Assembly (NCBI RefSeq): GCF_001468125.1
Contig: NZ_LNYT01000007.1
Location: 297,125-361,124 of the forward strand
Length of the DNA: 64,000 nt
DNA from: Legionella rubrilucens
GTDB lineage: Bacteria > Pseudomonadota > Gammaproteobacteria > Legionellales > Legionellaceae
Reading direction: 5' to 3'
The position numbers were made by a program, and so were the translations under genes. The notes under the pieces are model-generated. The model was not told where the DNA came from. It searched no databases and worked only from the letters and a program-made list of their open reading frames with translations. Shown here piece by piece: positions 1-8,637 of this stretch (within the stretch, counting starts at the first letter, position 1; every line of letters begins with the position of its first letter).

Positions 1-1269
1 TATCCCGACGCTGACGCAGCAATTCAGCGAGGTAGGTGCTGACGGTATTGACGCTGAGCTCATGATCATGGATGAGTTGATGATCAAGGTACACATAGGG
101 TCCATCGACTTGAAGCAGCGTGGCAGCCGGTAATTGGAAGTGTTTAATCAGTGCCTGGGTTATCTGTTGCTTGACGGCTGGCACGTCAAGACGCTGGTTT
201 TCCTTCATCTGGTGACTGGCTAAGAAAGCGGGGGAGTCGCTGACGCCATGATCGGCAGTTAAAACAATCAGCGTGTTTTCAAGACCGACCTGCTCATCAA
301 TGGCCTTAAGCAAATGGCCCAGCGTTTGATTCAAGCGCAGTAAATTGTCTTCCGATTCGAGGCTGTTGGGGCCGAATTGATGGCCTACTGCGTCGACTGC
401 GGAAAAGCTGATGCCTAGATAATCGACTTGATCACGGCGGGTTCCCAGTTTTTCCTTTTTTAAGAGTTGCATGGCGAAATCGGCGGTCAACTCATCCGCA
501 TACGGACTCATGGACAGGAATTTGTAGTAGGTTTCAGAGTCCGGTTGGCCCAAGTCATGCGGAAAGTGGTAACCATACGCAGGGAAACGGTGAGTCAGCC
601 CGGGGGCCTTGGCATAATGGTATTGCTCAATGCGTTTGCTTAAGGTCCATATCTGTTGTTTGGGTTGATAACGGCTGTTCCAATCGGCCACCCAGCCCGG
701 ATAGGCTGAATAATAATGCTGACTGGTGACAAAGCCGCCGTTTTCCTTGTCAAACCAAAAGGCTTTACCCGCGTGTCCCGCCAGGGTGATGGCGGCGCGA
801 TCTTTGAACGAGACGCCGAAGGCACGCCCCTTTTGTGATAAAACCAGCTCGTCGCTTAAGGTTGACGCCAACAGGTTGCGGGGCGAGCGCCCGTCAACGG
901 TTTTGGTGGTATGCGGCGTTGGTAAAATGCGGCTTTCCGGGTCTTCCATGCAGTAAACGCTTTTTTTAAGTGCCGGATCAAACCAGTCATTGGCCACCAC
1001 ACCGTGCAGAGTAGGGTAAGCCCCGGTGGCAATGGTCGCATGCCCCACGCAGGTGACGGTGTGGGCGTGCGGGTGGTGGGCGTTCTGGTAGTCTAGGCTG
1101 TGCGTCAGTAAATAATGAAAACCGCCGTCGCCAAAATCCTTGCTGTACTGGTGCAATAAATCACCCCGTAATTGATCAACAACCAACTGAACAATCAGCC
1201 GGGGCGGTTTGGGGGCCGCAATCAGGGGCAGGGGAAGCAACAACAGGGCGGCAATGAGTTTCTTCATGG
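1..1269 (-). CDS. PafA-type alkaline phosphatase family protein, partial (C-terminus outside window)
   Basis: The frame is open from an ATG at 1269 to the window edge, giving 423 codons without a stop. Residues 1-18 form a signal peptide (MKK followed by a Leu/Ala-rich stretch), so the enzyme is probably periplasmic. The motif TCVGHATIATG (72-82) places a nucleophilic Thr near 78. VVDQ near 30 supplies a metal-binding Asp, NDWF follows near 93, and FKDRAA supplies the Lys/Arg pair typical of PafA-like phosphate-irrepressible phosphatases of the alkaline phosphatase superfamily. A DHG metal motif is also present. It probably cleaves phosphate monoesters; a phosphodiesterase relative cannot be excluded. 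Confidence 0.85.
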
Positions 1270-1583
1270 TCAATCCTTTCTGCAATAAAGCTTGCAGCAT
1301 CCTAAAGGAGATTGGCTGAGGGGTAAAGAGGTTTTATTACTTCAAACGAAAGAAAGGAGACCAATTGAATGGGCTTTTCCTGGATGTAAATTTAGTCCAA
1401 TATTTGCTCATTGTGATTTTAAAAAATATAAACTAAAGGAGGATTTTCCATTATATCAGCAGGTTGTAAATTGATTAAGCCGTTTAAAGAAAAGCCATGA
1501 CGAATTGGTTTAATTCGTATACACTAACTTTTCGGTGCGATCTTGACACCGGAACCTATTAATGGAGTTTAAGGAGAAAGAAG
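1270..1583. other. Intergenic region, no gene supported
   Basis: This 314-base gap separates two divergent genes. A 60-codon frame at 1292-1474 starts with TTG, lacks a ribosome binding site and resembles nothing. A 7-bp inverted repeat (ACGAATT / AATTCGT, 1500-1518) lies upstream of the gene at 1584 and could be an operator. No convincing -35/-10 pair was found at a suitable distance. Confidence 0.4.
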
Positions 1584-2321
1584 ATGGGTTTTCAATACAA
1601 ATCATACTCGGAATTGAAAGAGGCCTGGACAGAAACGAAACGTCTTTACTGTGCTCGCCATGAAGCCACCGATATACATCATTTGCCCTCGGCCCGTAAG
1701 CATCGCCAAATTCAATTGGAAGTGATCGAAAATGTCTTTTCCGAAATTGATAAAAATGAAAAGATGGACGTAGCGCGTCGAGCCAAAGTGATAACTGGCT
1801 TTGTACATATCCTCCGAGAAGAAATTAAAGAGGCCAGGGAACAATCAGGTTATTTAAGCCGTCTTTTAAAAAGCATGATTGGTGAAACAGAGAAAGGCGA
1901 TACACTTGAAAAAGGCCAGACTGAAAACCTGCTGGATGTAGCCGCTGCGGATTCCATGGTTTTAGCTGCGTGGCAGTTCTTTAATAGCGTCGTTTATGAA
2001 AAAGTTGGTGAGAAGGTGCGCAAAGAGCATGCTTTTAAAGTAGATGGCCTTGACGTGAATAAATACCATACTCACATGGTCTCATTGAAAGAGCGTTATA
2101 GTCAGACTGTATTTAGCTCAGCCCATACAAAAACAGAAAAAGAACTCCAGGCAGAGGCTGACGAACTGAAAAGAGCTGAGAGAGAAAAACACCCGAGTAT
2201 GATGCAATCAGTAAGAACTGGTCTGTCTTCTTTAATTTGGGGGGCAAACACCAAAGCAGAGAAAAAAGACGGTAAGGCTGAAGAAACAGAGGTTGTGTCT
2301 CCACAACCAAGCAACGGCTGA
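1584..2321 (+). CDS. Hypothetical cytosolic protein, possible Dot/Icm substrate
   Basis: A 245-residue protein with a strong ribosome binding site (AAGGAG, 8 bases before ATG). It has no signal peptide or membrane segment and is rich in predicted helix with many charged residues. The last 25 residues are Lys/Glu/Ser-rich (KAEKKDGKAEETEVV, then polar), resembling the acidic C-terminal tails of many Legionella type IV-secreted effectors. That resemblance is only suggestive. I recognise no domain. The gene stands alone, with an intrinsic terminator right after its stop, so it is probably monocistronic. Confidence 0.7.
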   Translation: MGFQYKSYSELKEAWTETKRLYCARHEATDIHHLPSARKHRQIQLEVIENVFSEIDKNEKMDVARRAKVITGFVHILREEIKEAREQSGYLSRLLKSMIGETEKGDTLEKGQTENLLDVAAADSMVLAAWQFFNSVVYEKVGEKVRKEHAFKVDGLDVNKYHTHMVSLKERYSQTVFSSAHTKTEKELQAEADELKRAEREKHPSMMQSVRTGLSSLIWGANTKAEKKDGKAEETEVVSPQPSNG

Positions 2322-2331
2322 TGCCCCCAGG

Positions 2332-2359
2332 ACACCCCTCCGCAGAGGGGTGTTTTTTT
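2332..2359 (+). terminator. Rho-independent terminator of the gene at 1584
   Basis: A 9-bp perfect stem (ACACCCCTC / GAGGGGTGT) with a 4-base loop is followed by a run of seven T. It lies 10 bases after the stop at 2321. Confidence 0.9.
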
Positions 2360-2690
2360 ATCTGTCAACCGGGTATCCCGCTTTCATCCAATCCATGATC
2401 CCGCCATCCAGCGAATAAAGCTCCTTGTAGCCTAAATCTTTGAGCGTTTGGGCCGCCGTTAATGAACGCACGCCGCCTTTGCAATGCAGATAAACCGGGG
2501 AACCAAGATCGGGCGCTACGTCTTTGATGCGGCTGGCAATCTCGTCTTTTGGAATGTGGTGCGCGCCAGGAATGTGGACTTCCTGCCATTCATCCAGTTC
2601 CCGGACATCGATGACGCACAGCGAAGAGTTATTGTCCCAGCGCTTTTTCAATTCATGGCTGCTGATGGTTTTAATCGGATTGTCGGTCAT
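2358..2690 (-). CDS. Single-domain rhodanese-like protein
   Basis: A 110-residue protein with one rhodanese domain over nearly its full length. The active-site loop is CKGGVRS (Cys near 70), the six-residue-loop form used for sulfur transfer, preceded by the conserved IDVRE strand and followed by LDGGIMDW. It probably carries a persulfide as a small cytosolic sulfurtransferase; the acceptor is unknown. Its ATG overlaps the TGA of the upstream small membrane protein gene (ATGA), so the two are translationally coupled and share the EamA transporter operon. Confidence 0.9.
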   Translation of the reverse strand: MTDNPIKTISSHELKKRWDNNSSLCVIDVRELDEWQEVHIPGAHHIPKDEIASRIKDVAPDLGSPVYLHCKGGVRSLTAAQTLKDLGYKELYSLDGGIMDWMKAGYPVDR

Positions 2691-2965
2691 GGCATTTCCC
2701 TGTTGTAGTTGAGTGTTGGTCTTGTCAAGGTGGAGTGGTGAATGAACCAGTAGATGGCGGCAGTCACTACCCCGCCCAATAACGTCGCAAAAGCCCAGGT
2801 TCCGGCTGAAACCAGCGCCGTGCGCTGCCCGAGCTTATAAAGATTGCCTGCATCACGTGCCACGGCTCCGGCAAAGAATAGATGCAGCAAGGCATTAATA
2901 ATCAACAACAGGTATTGAAGGGTCTCTATCTGATTGCTGTATTGCTGTACCCATTCATTCAACAT
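2687..2965 (-). CDS. Small inner-membrane protein of unknown function
   Basis: The ATG at 2965 is preferred; a longer frame from 3055 would lie almost wholly inside the transporter gene. The 92-residue product has two predicted membrane helices (about 18-42 and 52-76), separated by a short basic loop. No family was recognised. The start overlaps the end of the EamA gene by 11 bases and the stop overlaps the rhodanese start by 4 bases, a tightly coupled three-gene operon. Confidence 0.75.
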   Translation of the reverse strand: MLNEWVQQYSNQIETLQYLLLIINALLHLFFAGAVARDAGNLYKLGQRTALVSAGTWAFATLLGGVVTAAIYWFIHHSTLTRPTLNYNREMP

Positions 2966-3863
2966 GCCGCACCTCCCGGGTTTGTTTTGATTGCCGCCAC
3001 GACAGCAGAAAAATAGCCGCGATGACACAGAGCAAGGCCAGTTGCTGCACGTCATTCGGTACCTCCGCGAAGATGACGAAGCCCCAGAAGAGCCCGGTCA
3101 GGGCTACGACGCCGCCGGTTAAACTATAAAAGACGGGGCCCGCGAGGCGAATGAGTTTAAAGAAAATAAAATAGCCGGCGCTGGAAAGCAGAATTTCAAG
3201 AATAATCACTTGCTTCGTCGTCGTAAACGGTGGAGTCAGAGAATAAAACGCCTGCTGTTGAATAACTAAAGGCGTCAACAGCAGGGAGGCAGCCAGCAAC
3301 ATGCCGCTGGCTGCCTGGATGGCATTAAGCTCGGCGGGTTGTTTAACCCCGATGTAAATGGAGCAGAGGGCAAAGCCTAAAGGACTGATTAAAGCCAGCA
3401 GTGTCCAGCCGGACATCAGGCCATGGCTGCCAGGCGCGATGATCATCACAATGCCGGCCACACCCATCAGCAGGGCAAGAATCCGCCAGGTGTCAAAACG
3501 CTCCTGTCGGGTGATCAGCGCCAGGGGATAGACCAGCAGCGGAACCGTGTTGACTAAGACGGCGAGCAGCCCTGCCGGCAGATGGCTGGCGATAAAATAC
3601 ATGTTGGTATTGGGAATGGCAATGCCTGAAAGACCGCAGACAAAAAAATAGGGCCAATGCTGTCCTTGCCACAACGGGTTGTTTTTGGTGAACAGGCCGC
3701 TTAACGTCAGAATGATCGCGGGTCCCAGCGCCTGCCAGAATGAATAGCCTAAGGGCGGGACATCATGGGTCATGGCATAGCGCGCGAGGCTGTAGCCTGA
3801 GCCCCAGATGAATCCCAGTAAAATGAGCAGCATCAGGGCTTTCAGCGAATTAAATGATTTCAT
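2955..3863 (-). CDS. EamA/DMT-superfamily membrane transporter
   Basis: A 302-residue protein with about ten hydrophobic helices arranged as two repeated EamA halves. The first helix contains GFIWGSGYSLARY, typical of the drug/metabolite transporter superfamily. The ATG at 3863 is chosen because AAAGGA lies 5 bases upstream; a longer frame from 3911 adds 16 residues with no such site. Substrate is unknown; relatives export amino acids, sugars or other small metabolites. It is the first gene of an operon with a small membrane protein and a rhodanese, which does not reveal the substrate. Confidence 0.88.
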   Translation of the reverse strand: MKSFNSLKALMLLILLGFIWGSGYSLARYAMTHDVPPLGYSFWQALGPAIILTLSGLFTKNNPLWQGQHWPYFFVCGLSGIAIPNTNMYFIASHLPAGLLAVLVNTVPLLVYPLALITRQERFDTWRILALLMGVAGIVMIIAPGSHGLMSGWTLLALISPLGFALCSIYIGVKQPAELNAIQAASGMLLAASLLLTPLVIQQQAFYSLTPPFTTTKQVIILEILLSSAGYFIFFKLIRLAGPVFYSLTGGVVALTGLFWGFVIFAEVPNDVQQLALLCVIAAIFLLSWRQSKQTREVRHVE

Positions 3864-4088
3864 TGAATCCTTTATTCTAATGAGTCTGTCAAGCCGGTTG
3901 GCGGCAGTCATTTGCGTTGCCAGGCGTAAAAAGCTATAGTCAACAAGCCTTGTTCAGGTGTTTTGACAAGCCTGCCAATGGCCAAAGAGTACCATTATGC
4001 CATTTTTGGCGGGGGCTGACCATTCTTCATTCTGCCGCCTACATACGTTACTATCGTCTACCCCCACATCATGATTGAGGAAGAAAGT

Positions 4089-5384
4089 ATGCACCCACAC
4101 GATGTCCCAGTGCCTCATTTAACCACCGCCCATTGCGGCCCCCTGTACCATGTTGAGAAAGTCATTTTAAACCAGGTGGCGACCATCGAATCCTGGTTTC
4201 GCCAGCAGTGGCAACTCACGCCGCCATCGCTTACTTCCTCGGTGGATTTGCGCCATGCCGGTTTTAAACTGGCTCCGGTGGATACCAATTTATTCCCGGC
4301 TGGATTTAATAATTTAAACCGCGATTTTCTGCCGCTTTGTATTCAGGCTGCTCAGGCCACCCTGGTGGATTATCAGCCCGGATGCCGGCAAATTTTATTG
4401 CTGCCTGAAAACCACACGCGCAATCGTTTTTACATGCAAAGCTTAAGCGTGTTGCGCGATATTCTGGTGAAATCCGGCTTTGTTGTCCGTATCGGCAGCC
4501 TGGATCCGGAAGTGACTGCCCCGCAGGAAATTGTAACGGACAATGGAGTTAAGTTGTTAATCGAACCGATTATCCGCGATAACAATCGTCTTGGACTGCG
4601 TGATTTCAATCCCTGCTTGCTGGTGTTGAATAATGATTTGTCCACCGGTGTGCCGGACAGTTTAAAGGGCCTGGAGCAGCGCATCGTTCCTACGGCCAAA
4701 TTAGGCTGGTCCAGTCGCCTTAAATCAAGCCATTTCATGTTTTTTGAAGAAGTCGCGCAGGAGTTTTCACACCTGGTGAATCTTGATCCCTGGTTTATTA
4801 ATCCCTATTTCAAAGCGGTGGACCGCATTGATTTTATGGCGCAGGAAGGGGTTGATAATCTGGCCAATGAGACGGAGCAATTGCTGAAAGTTATTCAGGA
4901 TAAATACACCACCTATGGGATTGAAGAAAAACCATTCGTGGCAGTCAAAGCGGATAATGGCACTTACGGCATGAGCGTGATGATGGTGCATGATGCGGAA
5001 CAATTGCGGCAATTAAATCGCAAGCAACGCACAAAAATGGCTGCGAGCAAAGGCAGCCAGAAAGTCGAGCGAGTCATCATTCAGGAGGGAGTTTACAGTT
5101 TTGAAGTCATGCCGGATGGGGCAGTCGCTGAACCGGTAGTGTACATGATTGGCCCCTTTGTGGTCGGTGGATTTTATCGCGTGCATCAGGGGCGGGGCAG
5201 TGATGAAAATTTAAATGCGCCCGGCATGCATTTTGAACCTCTGGCCTTCGCGCAGGCCTGTAATATGCCAAGGGATGATCTGGATCCCGTGGAGTGCCCC
5301 AACCGTTTTTATGCCTACGGCGTCATTGCCCGTCTGGCGGCACTGGCTGCAGCCCGGGAAATCGCTGCCGTGGGAGGTGAATAA
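4089..5384 (+). CDS. gshA: Glutamate-cysteine ligase, ferrooxidans type
   Basis: The product (431 residues from ATG 4089; GAGGA lies 8 bases upstream, whereas the ATG at 4071 has none) matches the family first named for Acidithiobacillus ferrooxidans glutamate-cysteine ligase, unrelated to E. coli GshA. Recognisable stretches include PVDTNLFPAGFNNLNRDF near the N-terminus and FVAVKADNGTYGMSV in the middle. It joins glutamate and cysteine with ATP, the first step of glutathione synthesis in the cytosol. The next gene encodes glutathione synthetase and overlaps by one base (TAATG), confirming the pathway. Confidence 0.93.
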   Translation: MHPHDVPVPHLTTAHCGPLYHVEKVILNQVATIESWFRQQWQLTPPSLTSSVDLRHAGFKLAPVDTNLFPAGFNNLNRDFLPLCIQAAQATLVDYQPGCRQILLLPENHTRNRFYMQSLSVLRDILVKSGFVVRIGSLDPEVTAPQEIVTDNGVKLLIEPIIRDNNRLGLRDFNPCLLVLNNDLSTGVPDSLKGLEQRIVPTAKLGWSSRLKSSHFMFFEEVAQEFSHLVNLDPWFINPYFKAVDRIDFMAQEGVDNLANETEQLLKVIQDKYTTYGIEEKPFVAVKADNGTYGMSVMMVHDAEQLRQLNRKQRTKMAASKGSQKVERVIIQEGVYSFEVMPDGAVAEPVVYMIGPFVVGGFYRVHQGRGSDENLNAPGMHFEPLAFAQACNMPRDDLDPVECPNRFYAYGVIARLAALAAAREIAAVGGE

Positions 5385-6343
5385 TGAAGCTGGCTGTTGT
5401 CATGGATGCGCCCCATTTATTAAAGCCCTATAAAGACACAACAGTCGGCATGATACGCAGTGCCCAGCAATTGGGCTGGTCTTGTGTTTATTTTACGCTT
5501 AAGGATTTGATTTGCCGTGAAGGGCAGGCCTTTGCGCGGGTCTCATCCATTCAAGTGGCCGATGACGACACCAAACCGGATTGGGCCATAGTTACCCCGC
5601 TCGGAGAAAAGCCGCTTGCTGAGTTTGATGTGATTCTGATGCGAAAGGATCCCCCGTTTGACATGGAGTACATCTATGCCACGTATGCTCTGGAACTGGC
5701 CGAAAAAACCGGTGTCCTTGTGGCGAATAAACCTCAAAGCCTGCGTGACGCCAATGAGAAATTTTTCACCCTCCATTTTCCGCAATGTTGTCCGCCGACC
5801 TTGGTTAGCCGCGACATAGCCACGCTTCGCCAGTTTTGGGAGCAACACCAGGATGTCATCTACAAACCCCTGGAAGGCATGGGAGGCAATTCCATCTTTC
5901 ATGTCGATAAACAAGGGAAAAATCTATCGGTTATCCTTGAAGTGTTAACCCATTCGCAAAGCACCATGATCATGGCACAACAATACATTCCTGACATTGT
6001 CACCAGCGGCGATAAACGCATTTTGTTGATTAATGGGGAACCGGCGGCTTATGCGTTGGCCCGTATTCCTGCCAAGGGCGAGCTGCGGGGTAATCTTGCG
6101 GCCGGCGCCCGCGGTGAAGTGGTGCCGATTACGGCGAGGGATCGCTGGTTATGTGAACAGATTTCCCCCATGCTTAAAGCCAAGGGACTTTATTTTGTGG
6201 GTATTGATGTGATTGGTGATTATTTAACCGAAATCAATGTGACCAGTCCCACCTGCGCCCGCGAAATCATGGCGGAAACATCAGAAGACATCACCGGCGA
6301 TTACCTGCGTTGTTTAGCTGAGATCAAACAGAAACTGAATTAA
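5384..6343 (+). CDS. gshB: Glutathione synthetase
   Basis: A 319-residue ATP-grasp enzyme with length and sequence typical of bacterial GshB. Visible motifs are LMRKDPPFDMEYIYAT, KPLEGMGGNSIF (ATP-binding glycine loop), GDKRILLINGEP, ARIPAKGELRGNLAAG, and EINVTSPTCAREI at the C-terminus. It adds glycine to gamma-glutamylcysteine. It is translationally coupled to gshA, and a hairpin follows the stop. Confidence 0.97.
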   Translation: MKLAVVMDAPHLLKPYKDTTVGMIRSAQQLGWSCVYFTLKDLICREGQAFARVSSIQVADDDTKPDWAIVTPLGEKPLAEFDVILMRKDPPFDMEYIYATYALELAEKTGVLVANKPQSLRDANEKFFTLHFPQCCPPTLVSRDIATLRQFWEQHQDVIYKPLEGMGGNSIFHVDKQGKNLSVILEVLTHSQSTMIMAQQYIPDIVTSGDKRILLINGEPAAYALARIPAKGELRGNLAAGARGEVVPITARDRWLCEQISPMLKAKGLYFVGIDVIGDYLTEINVTSPTCAREIMAETSEDITGDYLRCLAEIKQKLN

Positions 6344-6346
6344 CGC

Positions 6347-6376
6347 AAGGCCTGCTTGAGACAGGCCTTGTTCTTA
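6347..6376. terminator. Hairpin between convergent gshB and lpxA
   Basis: An 8-bp perfect stem (AAGGCCTG 6347-6354 / CAGGCCTT 6362-6369) with a 7-base loop lies just after the gshB stop and is followed by GTTCTT. It probably ends gshB transcripts; it could also act for lpxA on the other strand, whose stop is at 6392. Confidence 0.7.
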
Positions 6377-6391
6377 ACAAAGGTTCTTAGA

Positions 6392-7207
6392 CTAATGCGC
6401 GGAACCGGAAGGCATGCACAGTGATTTTTTAGAACGATGCTCGATGAAACGGAGAACGTCCATGATGCTGTCCCAATGCATCGCGTCCTCTGTTTTGTAT
6501 CGTTCCAGACGATCAAGGAATGACTCATGGTTGTCGTGTTTTCGGAAAAACACGGTTTTGAAAAAATACAGCATCGCGTGAATTTCGCTTTTGTCGATTC
6601 CCAAACGTTTCATGCCGATGATGTTAATGGAGTCGAGCGCGGCGCGAAAACCTTCCGCATACCCATAAGGAATGAGATCATTGGCAATGGACGAGGCACC
6701 GGAAATCATGGCGGCCTTACCGATGTGAACATGCTGTGAAACCACGGAGCCGCCACCAAGGACCGCGTAATCATCGACATGGACGTGTCCTGCCAGCAAG
6801 GCGGCATTGACCAGCGTGACATGATTGCCTATCTGGCAATCATGGGCGACATGCGAAGAAGCCATGAACATGTTGTGATCACCAATGCGTGTCACGCCCT
6901 GGTCTTTGGAGGTACCGCCATTCATGGAGACATACTGGCCGATGTAATTATGCTCACCGATAATCAACAAGGAATTTTCCTCTGTATAATTGTTTACTTG
7001 TGGCACATCGCCTAAGCAGGCGAAGGGATGCACGCAGGTGTGGCTGCCAATTTGCGTATGGCCTTTAATGACCACGTGGGAATCAATGTGAACATAATCG
7101 CCTAAGGTCACCTCCGGACCAATGATGCAGTAGGGTCCAATCGTGACATGCTGACCCAGGATGGCTTTTTCATCGACAATCGCAGTAGGGTGAATGACTG
7201 TATTCAT
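6392..7207 (-). CDS. lpxA: Acyl-ACP:UDP-N-acetylglucosamine O-acyltransferase (LpxA)
   Basis: A 271-residue left-handed beta-helix acyltransferase with hexapeptide repeats over the first ~190 residues and a helical C-terminal domain. The catalytic His sits in VAHDCQIGNHV (His122; E. coli His125). It starts lipid A synthesis by acylating UDP-GlcNAc. The residues before the conserved Gly-Thr are Asn-Gly (96-97), where E. coli-type enzymes have His-Arg, so substrate contacts may differ. The gene stands apart from the usual lpxD-fabZ-lpxA-lpxB group; Legionella is known to carry duplicate lpx genes, so this may be a second copy. Confidence 0.88.
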   Translation of the reverse strand: MNTVIHPTAIVDEKAILGQHVTIGPYCIIGPEVTLGDYVHIDSHVVIKGHTQIGSHTCVHPFACLGDVPQVNNYTEENSLLIIGEHNYIGQYVSMNGGTSKDQGVTRIGDHNMFMASSHVAHDCQIGNHVTLVNAALLAGHVHVDDYAVLGGGSVVSQHVHIGKAAMISGASSIANDLIPYGYAEGFRAALDSINIIGMKRLGIDKSEIHAMLYFFKTVFFRKHDNHESFLDRLERYKTEDAMHWDSIMDVLRFIEHRSKKSLCMPSGSAH

Positions 7208-7248
7208 GCGCTATACCCCTTCAACTAGAACCTGTTTCAGGCTATTAA

Positions 7249-7276
7249 AGTGTAGATGGCGTCAGAAGTGTGTCAA
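7249..7276 (-). promoter_or_regulatory. Putative sigma-70 promoter of lpxA
   Basis: Read leftward: TTGACA (7276-7271), a 16-base spacer, then TACACT (7254-7249), about 42 bases before the lpxA ATG. The -35 is a perfect consensus. It gives lpxA its own promoter independent of trmL upstream. Confidence 0.6.
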
Positions 7277-7317
7277 GAATAATTGTACAAAAATAAAACA
7301 ATTGGTGTTTTCTAAAC

Positions 7318-7767
7318 TTAGCTGAAGTTGAGTTGTCTTAAGGCTTCAAAGAGGATAATGGCGACCGAATTGGACAAATTCAAACTGCGGCTGTTCGGTT
7401 GCATGGGAATGCGGATAACGGTATATCGTTCACGTACCTGCTCGGGAAGTCCCCGGGTTTCAGGACCAAAAAGCAGCATGTCGTCGTGCTGATAGTGAAT
7501 CTCGTGATAACCGGCTGTGCCTTTGGTGGAGCAGGCAAAAATACGTCGATGCTGATTTTTTTCCATGAATTCAGTGTCATTGGCATAATGAATCACCTGA
7601 GCCCACTCGTGATAGTCAAGGCCGGCACGCCGCATGCGCTTGTCATCCAGAGTAAAGCCTAAGGGGTGAATCAAATGCAATTGGGCGCCGGAATTGGCGC
7701 AAAGCCGGATAATGTTCCCAGTATTGGGGGGAATTTCCGGTTGGTACAGAACAACATGCAACGCCAT
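7318..7767 (-). CDS. trmL: tRNA (cytidine/uridine-34 2'-O)-methyltransferase TrmL
   Basis: A 149-residue minimal SPOUT methyltransferase, close to the family's ~155 residues. Motifs: YQPEIPPNTGNIIRLCAN at the N-terminus (NTGN RNA/SAM region), LLFGPETRGLP (motif 2), and IPMQPNSRSLNLSNSVAI (motif 3, the trefoil knot). It methylates the wobble-base ribose of certain leucine tRNAs, using S-adenosylmethionine. It lies 6 bases after mlaA in the same direction and is probably co-transcribed. Confidence 0.95.
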   Translation of the reverse strand: MALHVVLYQPEIPPNTGNIIRLCANSGAQLHLIHPLGFTLDDKRMRRAGLDYHEWAQVIHYANDTEFMEKNQHRRIFACSTKGTAGYHEIHYQHDDMLLFGPETRGLPEQVRERYTVIRIPMQPNSRSLNLSNSVAIILFEALRQLNFS

Positions 7768-7773
7768 AATGCC

Positions 7774-8568
7774 TTAAGCCTCGTCTTCATCCACGTAATC
7801 AGCACCCAGATTGTCGTCGCCGCCTTCGTCATCATCCACGTAATCACTGCCGTCATTGCTGTCATCGCCGTTTGCAGCCAGAGCTGCTCCCTGTTGGCCG
7901 GTAATGCGGTAATGACGATGCTGCAGGTAGGCATCGCGCAGGAAAGCGTAAGGATCAAGCGCTTCGCTCATCAGACGTTCGGTTTCAAAGAGTTGGGAGC
8001 GTAAATCAACATAACGCAGACCAATTAAACCATAAATCACCGCGTCATTGCCGATGTAGGGGTAGGGGGTTATTACGGTGTATTCAAACAACATGCCCAT
8101 GCCATCGCGAATCGTGCTTGGCCCCATCAACGGAATCATGATGAATGGTGATTTTTTATCGCCCCACTTCGCGAAAGTTAACCCCAGATCATTACTGCGG
8201 GGTGGCAGACCAAAGCGTTTGTCAGCCACATCAAATAACCCGCCAATACCAAACGTGGAGTTGATGACAAAACGCCAGGTGTCTTTAATCGCATAACGCC
8301 ACTCCCATTGCAGCACGTCATTGGCCACCGTAGGAATCATATTGATGTTATTGTAGGCATTATTGATGCTGGCTCTGACCGGATCGGGCAGGACGGCCTT
8401 ATAAAGTCGGGCCGGCGGTTTTAAAATGGTGGCATCAAAGGCATTATTAAAACGATAAATTTTGCGGTTGAGCGATTCATAAGGGTCATCTGGATTGGGA
8501 CCTTTATAAAAGCAGCCTGACAGCAGTAAAGCACTTGCCAGTGTGGTTAGACTCGCAATTAAACGCAT
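7774..8568 (-). CDS. mlaA: MlaA/VacJ family outer-membrane lipoprotein
   Basis: A 264-residue lipoprotein with signal peptide and lipobox LLSGC (Cys19). The mature part matches MlaA: DPYESLNRKIYRFN, FVINSTFGIGGLFDVA, DLGLTFAKWG and YPYIGNDAV. MlaA sits in the outer membrane and, with the Mla ABC system, removes surface-exposed phospholipids. No other mla gene is in this window. The last ~30 residues are an unusual Asp/Glu/Gly tail with two DYVD(D/E)DE blocks, absent from E. coli MlaA. Confidence 0.93.
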   Translation of the reverse strand: MRLIASLTTLASALLLSGCFYKGPNPDDPYESLNRKIYRFNNAFDATILKPPARLYKAVLPDPVRASINNAYNNINMIPTVANDVLQWEWRYAIKDTWRFVINSTFGIGGLFDVADKRFGLPPRSNDLGLTFAKWGDKKSPFIMIPLMGPSTIRDGMGMLFEYTVITPYPYIGNDAVIYGLIGLRYVDLRSQLFETERLMSEALDPYAFLRDAYLQHRHYRITGQQGAALAANGDDSNDGSDYVDDDEGGDDNLGADYVDEDEA

Positions 8569-8637
8569 AATTTAACGGTTTTTTTGAGGGAGTAAATCTG
8601 ATGTTACACCAGAATCGGGGTGCAGACTACCTCAAAA

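Noticed and set aside
1292-1474. 60-codon open frame upstream of the gene at 1584
   Set aside because: TTG start, no ribosome binding site, no recognisable protein character.
3963-3995. TTGACA with TACCAT as a gshA promoter
   Set aside because: The spacing is 21 bases, too long for a normal sigma-70 promoter.
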